A stretch of 64,000 bases of DNA from Hydrogenophaga sp. SL48 (lineage in GTDB: Bacteria > Pseudomonadota > Gammaproteobacteria > Burkholderiales > Burkholderiaceae_C): contig NZ_CP063400.1 of assembly GCF_021729865.1 (NCBI RefSeq), positions 3,596,001 to 3,660,000 on the forward strand, written 5' to 3'. This document shows, in pieces, positions 24,090 to 32,950 of this stretch; the stretch's first letter is position 1; every line of letters begins with the position of its first letter. The position numbers were made by a program, and so were the translations under genes. The notes beneath the pieces were generated by a model. It was not told the DNA's origin. It saw nothing but the letters and a program-made list of their open reading frames with translations, and did not search any database.

Positions 24090-24917
24090 ATGGACCCGAG
24101 GCTGCAACGCCGTGTCCAGCGCTACGGCTGGGACCTCGCAGCCCCGGGCTACGAGGGGCTGTGGGGCGCGCAGCTGGCCGGCGTGCAGGCGGCGATGCTG
24201 ACCAGCGCGACCTTGCAGCCGGGCGAGCGGGTGCTGGACCTGGCCTGCGGCACCGGCCTGGTGACCCTGGCGGCGGCGCGGGCGGTGGCGCCGTCAGGCC
24301 ACGCGCTGGGCACCGACCTGTCGGGTGAGATGGTCGCGCTGGCCTCGCAGCAGGCCCAACGGCAGGGCGTGAGCAACGCCGGCTTCACCCGCATGGATGC
24401 GGAGCACCTGGCGGTGGCCGACGGCAGCGTGGACGCGGTGCTGTGTTCGCTGGGGCTCATGTACGTGCCCGAGCCCGAGCGCGTGCTGAGCGAGGCCCGG
24501 CGCGTGCTGCGCCCGGGCGGTCGCCTGGTGGTGTCGGTGTGGGGCGAGCGCGCCCGCTGCGGCTGGGCCAGCGTTTTTGGCATCGTCGATGCCGAGGTGT
24601 CCAGCGAGGTCTGCCCGCTGTTTTTCCGCCTCGGGCAGGCGGGGGCGCTGGCGCGGCTGTGTGCCGAGGCCGGCCTGGCGCCCGTCGACGAGCACCGGCT
24701 GCGAAGCACGCTGACCTATGAAGACGGCGAACACGCCTGCGACGCGGCACTGGTCGGCGGCCCGGTGGCGCTGGCCTGGTCGCGTTTTGGTGAGGCCACG
24801 CGGGAGCGGGTGCGGGAGCGCTACCTGGCGTCGATCGCGCCGTGGCGTGTGGGGGCGGGTTACGCGGTGCCGGCCGAGTTTGTGGTGCTGGTGGCGCGGG
24901 CACCGGCGGCGCCCTGA
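24090..24917 (+). CDS. Class I SAM-dependent methyltransferase, copy 2
   Basis: 275 residues. Motif I is VLDLACGTGLVTLAAARA near residue 49, then FTRMDAEHLAVADGSVDAVL and RVLRPGGRLVVSVWGE. It is similar in layout to the upstream gene but clearly diverged, so it is an ancient duplicate or a related partner rather than a recent copy. Spacing of three bases implies co-translation. Substrate unknown; tandem methyltransferases next to an organic-peroxide protein may act on a toxic small molecule, which is inference only. Confidence 0.85.
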   Translation: MDPRLQRRVQRYGWDLAAPGYEGLWGAQLAGVQAAMLTSATLQPGERVLDLACGTGLVTLAAARAVAPSGHALGTDLSGEMVALASQQAQRQGVSNAGFTRMDAEHLAVADGSVDAVLCSLGLMYVPEPERVLSEARRVLRPGGRLVVSVWGERARCGWASVFGIVDAEVSSEVCPLFFRLGQAGALARLCAEAGLAPVDEHRLRSTLTYEDGEHACDAALVGGPVALAWSRFGEATRERVRERYLASIAPWRVGAGYAVPAEFVVLVARAPAAP

Positions 24918-24956
24918 AAGACGGGGCTTGCGTGAAGGCCCGAGCGCGCGAGCCCC

Positions 24957-25712
24957 TCAGCTCCGGTCGGTTTTCACCGTGCGGGCTTTGGGCTGTTCCT
25001 TGACCGGGCGGCTCTCGGTCGCGCCCGCGCGCGCCAGTTCGTCCTTCACCAGGCTCTGGTACACCTTGGGCAGCTCGCGGCTCATGCTGTTGTTTTCGAT
25101 GCCGTAGCCCAGGCTGGTCCAGGTGCCCGAAAGGCGCCTCAGGACCGGCTGAATGCGCCCCTGGCGCAATTGGGCGGGCAGGTTGCCCCAGCGCGACTCG
25201 GACAGCCAGGCGTGGATCACCGCGTCCTGGTACACCGGGGCGAAGCTCAGCCCCACGGCGTCCAGGGCGTCGTCGGTGCGCTGCGGGTGGTACTTGGCCG
25301 CCAGCTCCAGCCAGGTGCTGTAGAGAAGCTGGTAGCGCCCGGCGGCGGTGGAGCAGTTGCCCCGGTTCGGCCCCTGGCCGATCGACTCACAGCGGTTGGG
25401 GTGGCGGTCCAGCGTGCCCACGTAGTCACCGCCATACATGACGTGGTAGGGCCGCAGCACATTGGATTCGCTGGCCGAGATGGTGCGCATGAGGGCGCGC
25501 AAATAGGGGTCGCCGCCTTCCATCACCAGCGGCTGCGTGCCCGGCAACAGCAGCCAGGGGCGCCACAGCCACAGCAGCAACAGCATCACCAGCACCGCCG
25601 CCAGCGTGAGCCCGACCCGGGCGCGCCAAGGCGAATCCCAGAAGCTGGGCAGCGGGACCGGAGGGGGCGGGGTATCGGCGTGCGGAGGCAGGGTGGCGGG
25701 CATGCGAAACAT
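24957..25712 (-). CDS. Membrane-anchored lambda-endolysin-like (GH104) lysozyme
   Basis: 251 residues from ATG 25712 (25703 is an alternative). A proline-rich N terminus is followed by one transmembrane segment near residues 33-51 and an external domain that resembles lambda endolysin: ALMRTISASESNVLRPYHVMYGG, with candidate catalytic Glu82, then TAAGRYQLLYSTW, the GxGRYQ signature. A C-terminal charged tail follows. It would cut peptidoglycan near the inner membrane. No phage genes are near, so it is a cellular anchored muramidase rather than prophage remnant. Divergent from the antiporter gene. Confidence 0.72.
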   Translation of the reverse strand: MFRMPATLPPHADTPPPPVPLPSFWDSPWRARVGLTLAAVLVMLLLLWLWRPWLLLPGTQPLVMEGGDPYLRALMRTISASESNVLRPYHVMYGGDYVGTLDRHPNRCESIGQGPNRGNCSTAAGRYQLLYSTWLELAAKYHPQRTDDALDAVGLSFAPVYQDAVIHAWLSESRWGNLPAQLRQGRIQPVLRRLSGTWTSLGYGIENNSMSRELPKVYQSLVKDELARAGATESRPVKEQPKARTVKTDRS

Positions 25713-25775
25713 CGGGCGGCCAGCGCGGCGCTGACACAATGGAACCATTGTCCAACAACCCGTGAGCCCTGCGCC

Positions 25776-26747
25776 ATGCTGCTGTCCATCCCCGCCCTGC
25801 TGGCCGGCCTGATCCTGCTGGTGTGGGGCGCCGAACGGCTGGTGGAGGGCGCCGCCGCGCTGGCCCAGCGTGCGGGGTGGTCGCCGTTGCTGGTGGGGCT
25901 GGTGGTGGTGGGCTTCGGCTCGTCGGCGTCCGAACTGGCGGTGGCGGTGACGGCGGCGCTGCAGGACCACCCGGCGCTGGCGCTGGGCAGCGCCTGGGGA
26001 TCGAACATCGTGAGCATGTCGCTGGTGCTCGGGGTGACGGTGCTGGTGGCGCCCATCAAGGCGCACTCGCCGGTGCTGCACCGCGAGCTGCCGCTGCTCC
26101 TGGCGGCCATTGTGCTGACCGCGCTGCTGGTGGCCGACGGTGTGCTCTCCCGGCTGGACGCCGCGCTGCTGCTGGCAGGTTTCGTGGCGCTGCTGGTCTG
26201 GTCGTGGCGGCAGTCGCGCCGCAGCGAACCCGACGAACTGGCGCGCGAGACCGCGCAAGAAATGCCCATGCTCCCGCTGCCACAAGGGCAGGCGGTGCGC
26301 CGGGTCCTGCTGGCCTTGGTGGTGCTGGCGGGCGGGTCGGCGCTGCTGGTGTGGGGCGCGGTGGACGTGGCGCACGGGTTGGGCGTGAGCGACCTGACGC
26401 TGGGTTTCACCGTGGTGGCGCTGGGCACCACCCTGCCCTCGCTCGCCAGCTGCATCGCCGCGGCGCGCAAGGGCGAAGACGACATCGCGCTGGGCCATGT
26501 GCTGGGCGCCGGCCTCTTCAACACGCTGGCCGTGGCCGGGCTGGCGGGCTTGATCGAGCCGCTGGACGTGGAGACCACGGTGCTGGTGCGCGATCTGGCG
26601 GTGATGGCCGCGCTGGCGCTGGGCCTCTACTGGGTGGGCCGCGATCCGCAGCGACCGACCCAGCTCGGCCAGACGGCGGGCCGCGTGCTGGTGGCGGTGT
26701 ACCTGCTGCACACCGCCGCGCTGATCGTCACGTCAGGGCCAGGCTGA
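25776..26747 (+). CDS. CaCA-superfamily sodium/calcium-type cation antiporter
   Basis: 323 residues, about ten transmembrane helices in two inverted halves, and similar in length and layout to E. coli YrbG. The first alpha repeat (GFGSSASELAVAV, Glu53; GSAWGSN, Asn77) is normal. The second reads ALGTTLPSLASCI with Ser222 where Glu is usual, and GHVLGAGLFN with Gly246 where Asn is usual. Both positions normally bind the exchanged ion, so stoichiometry or substrate may be changed. Inner membrane protein. Divergent from the lysozyme-like gene. Confidence 0.85.
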   Translation: MLLSIPALLAGLILLVWGAERLVEGAAALAQRAGWSPLLVGLVVVGFGSSASELAVAVTAALQDHPALALGSAWGSNIVSMSLVLGVTVLVAPIKAHSPVLHRELPLLLAAIVLTALLVADGVLSRLDAALLLAGFVALLVWSWRQSRRSEPDELARETAQEMPMLPLPQGQAVRRVLLALVVLAGGSALLVWGAVDVAHGLGVSDLTLGFTVVALGTTLPSLASCIAAARKGEDDIALGHVLGAGLFNTLAVAGLAGLIEPLDVETTVLVRDLAVMAALALGLYWVGRDPQRPTQLGQTAGRVLVAVYLLHTAALIVTSGPG

Positions 26748-26754
26748 AGCGCCG

Positions 26755-27675
26755 TCAGGAGCGCAGGCCTTCGTTCACCGTCGGGTAACGCAGGCTCAGG
26801 CGCAGTTCGGCCTTCATGCGCCGGTTGTCCAGCCGGCGCGACTCGCTCATGAAGCTCAGCAGCATCAGGGGCAGCTGGTCGCCCGCCGCGTCGCGGGCGA
26901 TGCGCGGCGGGCGCGGCAGGCCATACAGGTCGGCCGCGAGATCGACGTAGTCGCCCATCTTGAGCTGGCTGTCGTCCACCACGTTGACATTGCGCTGCGG
27001 CCGGCCGCGCCAGAGCGCGAGCGCGCAGGCGCGCCCCAGGTCGTCGGCGTGGATGTGGTTGGTGTAAACGTCGTCTTGCGCCCGCAGCACCGGCGTGCCG
27101 CGCTGCAGGCGCTCGCGCGGCGTGCCGCCGGCGCGGTCGGGCGCGTAGATGCCGGGAATGCGCAGCACCGAGGTGCGCACGCCCAGCGCGCGGCCGAGCC
27201 AGTGCACCGAGGCCTCGGCGTCCACGCGCCGCCAGGCCCTGGGCGTCTTGGGCTGCGTGGGCGTGGCCTCATTCACCCACCGGCCCTGGCTGTCGCCGTA
27301 CACGCCGGTCGTGGAGCCATAGACCAGCGACACCGGCACCGAGCGCCGGGCCAGCACGCGCACCAGGTCCCGCGTGCGGGGGTCGAGCCGCCAGTCGGCC
27401 TGGCCTTCGGAGGGTGGCGGCGCGAGGTGCAACACGCGCGTGGCCAGACCGGCCAGACGCTGCAGGCTGCGCGGATCGTCGAGGTTGCCTTGCAGCGGCG
27501 TGATGCCCTGGGCACGCAGCTCGGCGTTGCGCTCGGTTGACGAGGTGAGCGCCAGCAGGCGCACCCGCCGCCCCGATCCCAGTGCACGTGCCGCGCGTTG
27601 GCCCACGTCGCCGCAGCCGATGATGAGCACCCGCTCGCGGCGGAAGCGTGCGGGGAGAGCGCCAGAAGGGTTCAT
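26755..27675 (-). CDS. NAD(P)-dependent epimerase/reductase (SDR, YeeZ-like)
   Basis: 306 residues from ATG 27675 (MNPSGALPARFRRERVLII). A Rossmann motif GCGDVGQ at residues 20-26 begins an atypical or extended short-chain dehydrogenase fold; YGSTTGVYGD is the family block near the active site, and ILRIPGIYAPDR and DDLGRACALAL support an epimerase-like protein. The substrate is unknown. It is convergent with the antiporter gene (seven-base gap) and divergent from the flavin reductase gene. A longer start up to 27765 is possible. Confidence 0.8.
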   Translation of the reverse strand: MNPSGALPARFRRERVLIIGCGDVGQRAARALGSGRRVRLLALTSSTERNAELRAQGITPLQGNLDDPRSLQRLAGLATRVLHLAPPPSEGQADWRLDPRTRDLVRVLARRSVPVSLVYGSTTGVYGDSQGRWVNEATPTQPKTPRAWRRVDAEASVHWLGRALGVRTSVLRIPGIYAPDRAGGTPRERLQRGTPVLRAQDDVYTNHIHADDLGRACALALWRGRPQRNVNVVDDSQLKMGDYVDLAADLYGLPRPPRIARDAAGDQLPLMLLSFMSESRRLDNRRMKAELRLSLRYPTVNEGLRS

Positions 27676-27768
27676 GCCAGGCCAGATTTGCGAGAATGAC
27701 GGGTTGCTTGCCGGCTTCACCGGCGCCATGCACAGCCCACAGACAACCACTTTAGCCCTTTTCACACC

Positions 27769-28800
27769 ATGACCTTCACCATCACCGTCGAGCCCAGCGG
27801 CCGTGTCTTCAGCGCCGAGTCCGGCGAAGCCATCCTCGCCGCAGGCATCCGCCAGGGCATCGGCCTACCCTACGGCTGCAAGGACGGCGCCTGCGGCTCC
27901 TGCAAATGCAAGCTGGTGAGCGGCAGCGTGGCCCACGGCCCGCACCAGACCAAGGCGCTGAGTGCCGAGGAAGAAGCGGCGGGCTACGTGCTGACCTGCT
28001 GTGGCGTGGCGCAATCGGACGTGACGCTGGAGTCGCGCCAGGTCACCGAGGCCGGCGCCTTCCCGATCAAGAAGATGCCGGTGCGTGTGAGCAGCCTGGA
28101 GCGCGTGTCGCACGACGTGATCGTGCTCAAGCTGCAGCTGCCGGCGGCCGACGCCTTCCAGTACCACGCGGGCCAGTACGTCGAGTTCCTGCTGCGCGAC
28201 GGCGACCGCCGCAGCTACTCCATGGCCAATGCGCCGCACACCCAGGCCAGCGGCAACTGGGTCGAGCTGCACCTGCGCCACATGCCCGGCGGCAAGTTCA
28301 CCGACCACGCCTTCGGCACGATGAAGGAAAAAGACATCCTGCGCATCGAGGGGCCCTACGGCAGCTTCTTCCTGCGCGAAGACAGCGACAAGCCCCTGGT
28401 GCTGCTGGCCTCGGGCACCGGCTTCGCGCCCATCAAGGCGCTGATCGAGCACATGCAGCACAAGGGCATCACCCGCCCGGCCACGCTGTACTGGGGCGGC
28501 CGCCGCCCGGCCGACCTGTACCAGAACGCCTGGGTCGAGGCGCAGCTGGCCACCATGCCCAACCTGCGCTACGTGCCGGTGATCTCGGACGCCTTGCCCG
28601 AAGACGCCTGGACCGGCCGCACCGGCTTCGTGCACAGCGCGGTGCTGCAGGACTTCCCCGATCTCTCGGGCCACCAGGTCTACGCCTGCGGTGCCCCCAT
28701 CGTGGTGGATTCGGCCCGCGCGCAGTACATCGCCGAGGCGGGCCTGCCCCCCGAGGAGTTCTATGCGGACTCGTTCACCAGCGCAAAGGACAAGGCATGA
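27769..28800 (+). CDS. CDP-6-deoxy-delta-3,4-glucoseen reductase-like ferredoxin-flavin reductase
   Basis: 343 residues in three domains: an N-terminal plant-type 2Fe-2S ferredoxin (Cys37, Cys42, Cys45 and Cys77/78; GCKDGACGSCKC), an FAD-binding domain (RRSYSMANAP) and an NAD(P)-binding domain (LVLLASGTGFAPIKALIEH, YACGAPIVVDSA). It passes electrons from NAD(P)H through FAD and the cluster. The annotation as an AscD homologue is common in Burkholderiales, but no dideoxysugar genes are near. It may serve a nearby oxygenase or act as general flavin reductase. Confidence 0.85.
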   Translation: MTFTITVEPSGRVFSAESGEAILAAGIRQGIGLPYGCKDGACGSCKCKLVSGSVAHGPHQTKALSAEEEAAGYVLTCCGVAQSDVTLESRQVTEAGAFPIKKMPVRVSSLERVSHDVIVLKLQLPAADAFQYHAGQYVEFLLRDGDRRSYSMANAPHTQASGNWVELHLRHMPGGKFTDHAFGTMKEKDILRIEGPYGSFFLREDSDKPLVLLASGTGFAPIKALIEHMQHKGITRPATLYWGGRRPADLYQNAWVEAQLATMPNLRYVPVISDALPEDAWTGRTGFVHSAVLQDFPDLSGHQVYACGAPIVVDSARAQYIAEAGLPPEEFYADSFTSAKDKA

Positions 28801-28807
28801 GCGCCCA

Positions 28808-28858
28808 CACGGCCGTTCCGAAGGGCGCTCGCCCCGCAGTGCGCAGCACGGAGGGACT
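28808..28858 (+). repeat. Comamonadaceae-type intergenic repeat fragment
   Basis: Segment with CGGCCGTTCCGAAGGGCGCT and CGCAGTGCGCAGCACG between the reductase and Bug genes. It is open in frame but resembles dispersed intergenic repeats, not protein. Confidence 0.35.
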
Positions 28859-28862
28859 TCAA

Positions 28863-29843
28863 ATGAACACCCGCCGCCAACTGATCGCCCGCACGGCATT
28901 GACCCTCGCGGCGGTCGCCGCCCCTGCCCTCGCGTGGGCCCAGGCCGACAAGGTCACGCGCATCGTCGTGCCCTTCGCGGCCGGTGGTCCGATCGACGTG
29001 ACGGCACGCATCCTGGCCGATGCGGTGAAGGGGTCACTGGGCACCGTGATCGTGGAGAACCGGCCCGGCGCCGGCGGCAACATCGGCGTGGCGGCTGTGG
29101 CCAAGGCCGCGCCCGACGGCCTGACACTGGGCATCGCGACCACCGCGTCGCACGGCATCAACCCCTGGCTGTTCTCCAGGCTGCCCTACGACCCGGTGAA
29201 AGACTTCGCGCCGGTCACGCAGATGCTGCGCGTGCCCAACGTGCTGGTGATGAACGCCGAGACAGCACGGCGCCTGAACATCGCCACGCTGGCCGATCTG
29301 ATCCGCTACGCCAAGGCGAACCCGGGCAAGCTCAACTACGGCTCGGGCGGCAACGGCAGCGCCGGCCACCTGGCGGGCGAGATGTTCAAGCACCAGTCCG
29401 GCGTGTTCGCGGTGCACATCCCCTACAACGGTGGCAACCCGGCGCAGCTCGGGCTGCTCTCGGGCCAGGTCGATTTCAACTTCGACAACCTGGCCACCGC
29501 CTCGGCCAACATCCGTGCCGGCAAGCTCAAGGCCCTGGCGGTGACCACCGCGCAACGCAGCGCGGCCATGCCCGACGTGCCTGCCGTGGCCGAGACACTC
29601 AAGGGTTTCGAGATCGACACCTGGTGGGGCCTGGTCGCGCCCGCCGGCACACCGGCCGACACCGTGCGCAAGCTCAACGCCGCGTTCACCGAGGCGTTGA
29701 AATCACCCGAGGTCAAGACCCGTTTCGCCGCCTTGATGGCCGAACCCGCACCGAGCTCGCCCGAAGCCTTTGCCGGCTTTCTGAGCAGCGAGCGCGCCAA
29801 GTACCAGCGTGCGGTCAAGCTCAGCGGAGCGACGGTGGATTGA
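28863..29843 (+). CDS. Bug-family (TctC-like) tripartite tricarboxylate transporter receptor
   Basis: 326 residues. A signal peptide (MNTRRQLIARTALTLAAVAA, cleavage near AWA/QA) precedes the two-lobed binding protein. Diagnostic blocks are RIVVPFAAGGPIDVTARIL, VIVENRPGAGGNIG, VPYNGG-type HIPYNGGNPAQLGLLSGQVDF, and WWGLVAPAGTP. These periplasmic proteins bind carboxylates or aromatic acids. They are strongly expanded in Comamonadaceae and usually lack adjacent TctAB genes, as here. Ligand unknown. Confidence 0.92.
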   Translation: MNTRRQLIARTALTLAAVAAPALAWAQADKVTRIVVPFAAGGPIDVTARILADAVKGSLGTVIVENRPGAGGNIGVAAVAKAAPDGLTLGIATTASHGINPWLFSRLPYDPVKDFAPVTQMLRVPNVLVMNAETARRLNIATLADLIRYAKANPGKLNYGSGGNGSAGHLAGEMFKHQSGVFAVHIPYNGGNPAQLGLLSGQVDFNFDNLATASANIRAGKLKALAVTTAQRSAAMPDVPAVAETLKGFEIDTWWGLVAPAGTPADTVRKLNAAFTEALKSPEVKTRFAALMAEPAPSSPEAFAGFLSSERAKYQRAVKLSGATVD

Positions 29844-30236
29844 GGCGGCTCCGTGTTCACACAGTCCTCGTTTGATCTTCGGTGCTCGGGCCCCCAGGGC
29901 AGGAGGTCCGGGCGGGCGTTCCCCGTCCCCCGAACCTCCTACCCCAGTGAGACGTGGGAACGCCTGCAGGAGCTCGACCGTCCGTTCGATATCTGAGGGT
30001 GCCCGGTGGAGTGCCCACCGGTCTTTCAGGTCGATGGTGGTTCCCCCGGGCGCAGGCCCCATTCGCCGTTGCCACAGAGTCGGCGTGCGCTGGCTGCGTT
30101 GACGCAGTGGTGTCGGCCCGCACACGCGCCTGACGGCGAGCGTGGGCTGGAGAACGGGGGTACCGCCATTGGCCTGCGCGAGGTGCTGGCGCGAAAGGCC
30201 CCGGAATCTTTCAACTGGCCACTGCCGACGGCACTC
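29844..30236. other. Non-coding gap with a strong hairpin
   Basis: No supported gene in about 390 bases. A GC-rich hairpin at 29901-29940 pairs AGGAGGT with ACCTCCT and CGGG with CCCG, and GGCGTTCCC (29915-29923) also recurs inverted as GGGAACGCC about 40 bases on. The hairpin has no T-run. Short minus-strand frames here have no recognisable domain and may be debris. Confidence 0.5.
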
Positions 30237-30268
30237 AAAAGAAAGGCACCCGAAGGTGCCCTTCTTTT
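30237..30268 (-). terminator. Intrinsic terminator of the ctaA-ctaB-sco transcript
   Basis: AAAAGAA and GGCACC around a CGAA loop pair with GGTGCC and TTCTTTT. Read on the minus strand the stem ends in TTTCTTTT just after the Sco stop. Confidence 0.75.
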
Positions 30269-30282
30269 GAAAGAAGCAGCGT

Positions 30283-30888
30283 TCACTCCGCCAGCAGCTT
30301 CTTCACATCGTCGGCCAGCGCCTGGGCACCGCCGCCGTAGCGCGTGTACAGGCGCACGCGACCCTGCGTGTCGTACACGTAGCTGCCCGCCGAGTGGTCC
30401 ATGGTGTAGCTGGTGGGCGTCTTGCCCTCGACCTTCTTGTAGTAGATGCGGAAGCTCTTGGTGAGCTCGGGCAAGGCGTTGGGGGCCGCGTAAAGCGCGA
30501 GGAAGCCCGGGTCGAAATTCGCCATGTAGGCCTTCATGATCTCGGGCGTGTCGCGCTCGGGGTCCACGCTGACAAACAGGCCCTGCAGCTTGTCGCCGTC
30601 GGCGCCCAGCAGCTGCTTGGCCTGCGCCAGCTCGGTCATCGAGGTGGGGCACACGTCGGGGCATTGCGTGTAGCCAAAGAAGATCACCACCACCTTGCCC
30701 TTGAAATCCGCGAGGGTGCGTGCCTGGCCGTTGTGGTCGGTGAGCGAAAAGCCGGTGGCGTAGTCGGCACCGGTGATGTCCACGGCGCTGAAACTGGGCG
30801 CTTCTTTGCAGCCCGCAAGGCCCAGCCCCGCAGCGACCAGGCACAGCGAAAGAAAGTGGCGGCGAACGCCAAGGGTGGAACGGGTCAT
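30283..30888 (-). CDS. SCO1/SenC family copper chaperone lipoprotein
   Basis: 201 residues. A lipoprotein signal ends in LGLAGC with Cys27. The thioredoxin-fold copper site is CPDVC (Cys76 and Cys80) with His165 in TMDHSAG, the three expected Cu ligands. It delivers copper to the CuA centre of cytochrome c oxidase subunit II, on the periplasmic side of the inner membrane. The ATG overlaps the ctaB stop by four bases. Last gene of the cta assembly operon. Confidence 0.93.
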   Translation of the reverse strand: MTRSTLGVRRHFLSLCLVAAGLGLAGCKEAPSFSAVDITGADYATGFSLTDHNGQARTLADFKGKVVVIFFGYTQCPDVCPTSMTELAQAKQLLGADGDKLQGLFVSVDPERDTPEIMKAYMANFDPGFLALYAAPNALPELTKSFRIYYKKVEGKTPTSYTMDHSAGSYVYDTQGRVRLYTRYGGGAQALADDVKKLLAE

Positions 30889-31790
30889 GGCAGGTAGTGG
30901 TCGATCAGCAGCGCCGCGAACAGCAGCGACAGGTGGATGAGGGAAAAGCGGAAGGTCTTGCGGGCCAGCGCATCGGAGTAGTGGCGCCACAGCGCGATGG
31001 CGTAACCACAGAAACCGATGCTGAGCACCACGGCCACCGCGAGGTAGAACCAGCCGCTCATGCGCATGATGAAAGGCATCAGGCAGGCGGCGAACAGCAC
31101 GAAGGTGTAGAGCAGGATCTGCAACCGCGTGAACTCCGAACCGTGCGTGACCGGCAGCATGGGCAGGCCGGACTTGCGGTAGTCCTCCACGCGGTAGAGC
31201 GCGAGCGCCCAGAAGTGCGGCGGTGTCCAGAGGAAGATGATGAGGAACAGGATCAGCGCCTCGGGCGCGACCACGCCGGTCATGGCGGCCCAGCCGAGCA
31301 CCGGCGGCATGGCGCCCGAGGCACCACCGATCACGATGTTCTGTGGCGTCAGCGGCTTGAGGATCACGGTGTAGATCACCGCGTAGCCGACAAAGGTGGC
31401 AAAGGTCAGCCACATGGTCAGCGGGTTGACGAGGAAGTACAGGATGGCCGAGCCCAGCGAACACAGCCCGGCCGAGAAGCTCAGGGTCTGCAGGTTGCCC
31501 AGCTCGCCCTTGGCCGTGGGGCGCCAGGCGGTGCGCCGCATCTTGGCGTCGATCTGTTGTTCGACCACGCAGTTGAAGGCCGCCGCGGCACCCGCCACCA
31601 GCCAGATGCCCAGCGAGGCCCAGGCAGCCAGTTGCACCTGCGCCCAGCTGGGCACGCCGGGCACGGCGAGCACCATGCCGATCAGTGCACAGAACACGAT
31701 CAGCTGGATCACGCGAGGCTTGGTCAGCGCATGGAACTGGCGCCACACGGACGGTGGCGCGGGAACGGTGGAAGGATTCGCGGTGCTCAT
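30885..31790 (-). CDS. ctaB: Protoheme IX farnesyltransferase (heme O synthase)
   Basis: 301 residues, seven to nine transmembrane helices, UbiA superfamily. Diagnostic block: [19 protein letters not shown] near residues 69-87 (the NxxxDxxxD-type prenyl diphosphate site), with a second acidic block around [15 protein letters not shown]. It adds a farnesyl group to heme B to make heme O, which CtaA then converts to heme A. Its start overlaps the ctaA stop (TGATG) and its end overlaps the Sco start, so the three are tightly coupled. Confidence 0.96.
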   Translation of the reverse strand: MSTANPSTVPAPPSVWRQFHALTKPRVIQLIVFCALIGMVLAVPGVPSWAQVQLAAWASLGIWLVAGAAAAFNCVVEQQIDAKMRRTAWRPTAKGELGNLQTLSFSAGLCSLGSAILYFLVNPLTMWLTFATFVGYAVIYTVILKPLTPQNIVIGGASGAMPPVLGWAAMTGVVAPEALILFLIIFLWTPPHFWALALYRVEDYRKSGLPMLPVTHGSEFTRLQILLYTFVLFAACLMPFIMRMSGWFYLAVAVVLSIGFCGYAIALWRHYSDALARKTFRFSLIHLSLLFAALLIDHYLP

Positions 31791-32947
31791 CAGGTCGATC
31801 GGGAAACGTTGTATCGGGGTGCGCTCACGGTGCCGTGGGCGCTGCGGGTGCCGAACACGGCGCCGGTCAGCACGATCACCAGCCCCGCCGCGCCGGCCGT
31901 GTGGCCCACGGCGGCCAGCAGGGGCCAGTCGAACACCACGTTGGTGAGCCCGCTGGCGAACTGCCACAGCAGCAAGGCCAGCACCCAGCGCGCGGTGGTC
32001 CGCATCGCGGGCACCGACCACAAACGCCACGCCATCCAGCCCAGCGCGGCCAGCACGGCGTACGCCGCGAGCCGGTGCACGTAGTGGATGGCGGTGAGCG
32101 CGGCGAAGGTGATGGGTTGACCCTCGGCGTTCATGCCGAGCGCGCGCCACAGCGAGAAACCCTCGCGCAGGTCCATCGGCGGCCACCAGCCGCCCTGACA
32201 GGTGGGGAACTCGCTGCAAGCGAGCACCGCGTAGTTGGTGCTGACCCAGCCGCCCAGCGCGATCTGAACCCACAGCAAGGCGTACACCAACCCCAGCGCG
32301 ACGCGGGTCGGGTGGTCCAGTGAAATCCGCCCTGCGCTGTCGGGCGCGGTGATTTGATACGACACCGCCTGCGCGCGCAGCAGCGCCAGCAACACCAGTC
32401 CACCGAGCAGGTGCAGGGTGACGATGGCAGGAAACAGCTTCATGGTGACCGTGAGGGCGCCAAATGCGCCTTGAAGACAGACCCAGAACAGCGTGAGCAG
32501 CGGCCAGCCAAACGACACACTCAAGCGCCGCCGCTCCACCCAGCTCACCGCGGCCAGCACCAGGATCAACACGCCGACGGCCGTGGCCAGGTAGCGGTGG
32601 ATCATCTCGACCCAGGCCTTGGAGAACGTGACCGGGCCGGTGGGCATGGCCTCCTGGGCGGCAGTGATGGCGGCGCTGGCGCCCACCGGGCTCACGCTGC
32701 CGTAACACCCGGGCCAGTCGGGACAACCCAGCCCCGAGTCGGTCAGGCGGGTGAAAGCGCCGAACAGCACCAGGTCAAAGGTGAGAAAGAGCGTGAGCAA
32801 GGTCAGCACCTGCAGCCGGCGCGCCACGCTCGCCTGCCGGTTGCGCAACCACACCCAGGCCAGCGGGGCCAAGGCGATTACCACACCCAGCAGCATCAGG
32901 CGAGCGACAGGCGCAAAGTCGTACAGGGCGGGCGTGTTCATGGACAT
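31790..32947 (-). CDS. ctaA: Heme A synthase (COX15/CtaA)
   Basis: 385 residues, about eight transmembrane helices. The heme-ligand histidines appear in [31 protein letters not shown] and VGHTAGAAG. The Cys pair region CPDWPGC is the conserved periplasmic loop. It oxidises heme O to heme A. Start MSMNTP at 32947 (an internal ATG at 32941 is possible). Four bases after the upstream Sco-like gene. Confidence 0.95.
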   Translation of the reverse strand: MSMNTPALYDFAPVARLMLLGVVIALAPLAWVWLRNRQASVARRLQVLTLLTLFLTFDLVLFGAFTRLTDSGLGCPDWPGCYGSVSPVGASAAITAAQEAMPTGPVTFSKAWVEMIHRYLATAVGVLILVLAAVSWVERRRLSVSFGWPLLTLFWVCLQGAFGALTVTMKLFPAIVTLHLLGGLVLLALLRAQAVSYQITAPDSAGRISLDHPTRVALGLVYALLWVQIALGGWVSTNYAVLACSEFPTCQGGWWPPMDLREGFSLWRALGMNAEGQPITFAALTAIHYVHRLAAYAVLAALGWMAWRLWSVPAMRTTARWVLALLLWQFASGLTNVVFDWPLLAAVGHTAGAAGLVIVLTGAVFGTRSAHGTVSAPRYNVSRST

Positions 32948-32950
32948 GCA

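Noticed and set aside
29703..30125. 140-codon minus-strand frame over the Bug 3' end and gap
   Set aside because: Half of it is antisense to the Bug gene and the rest has no domain or ribosome site.
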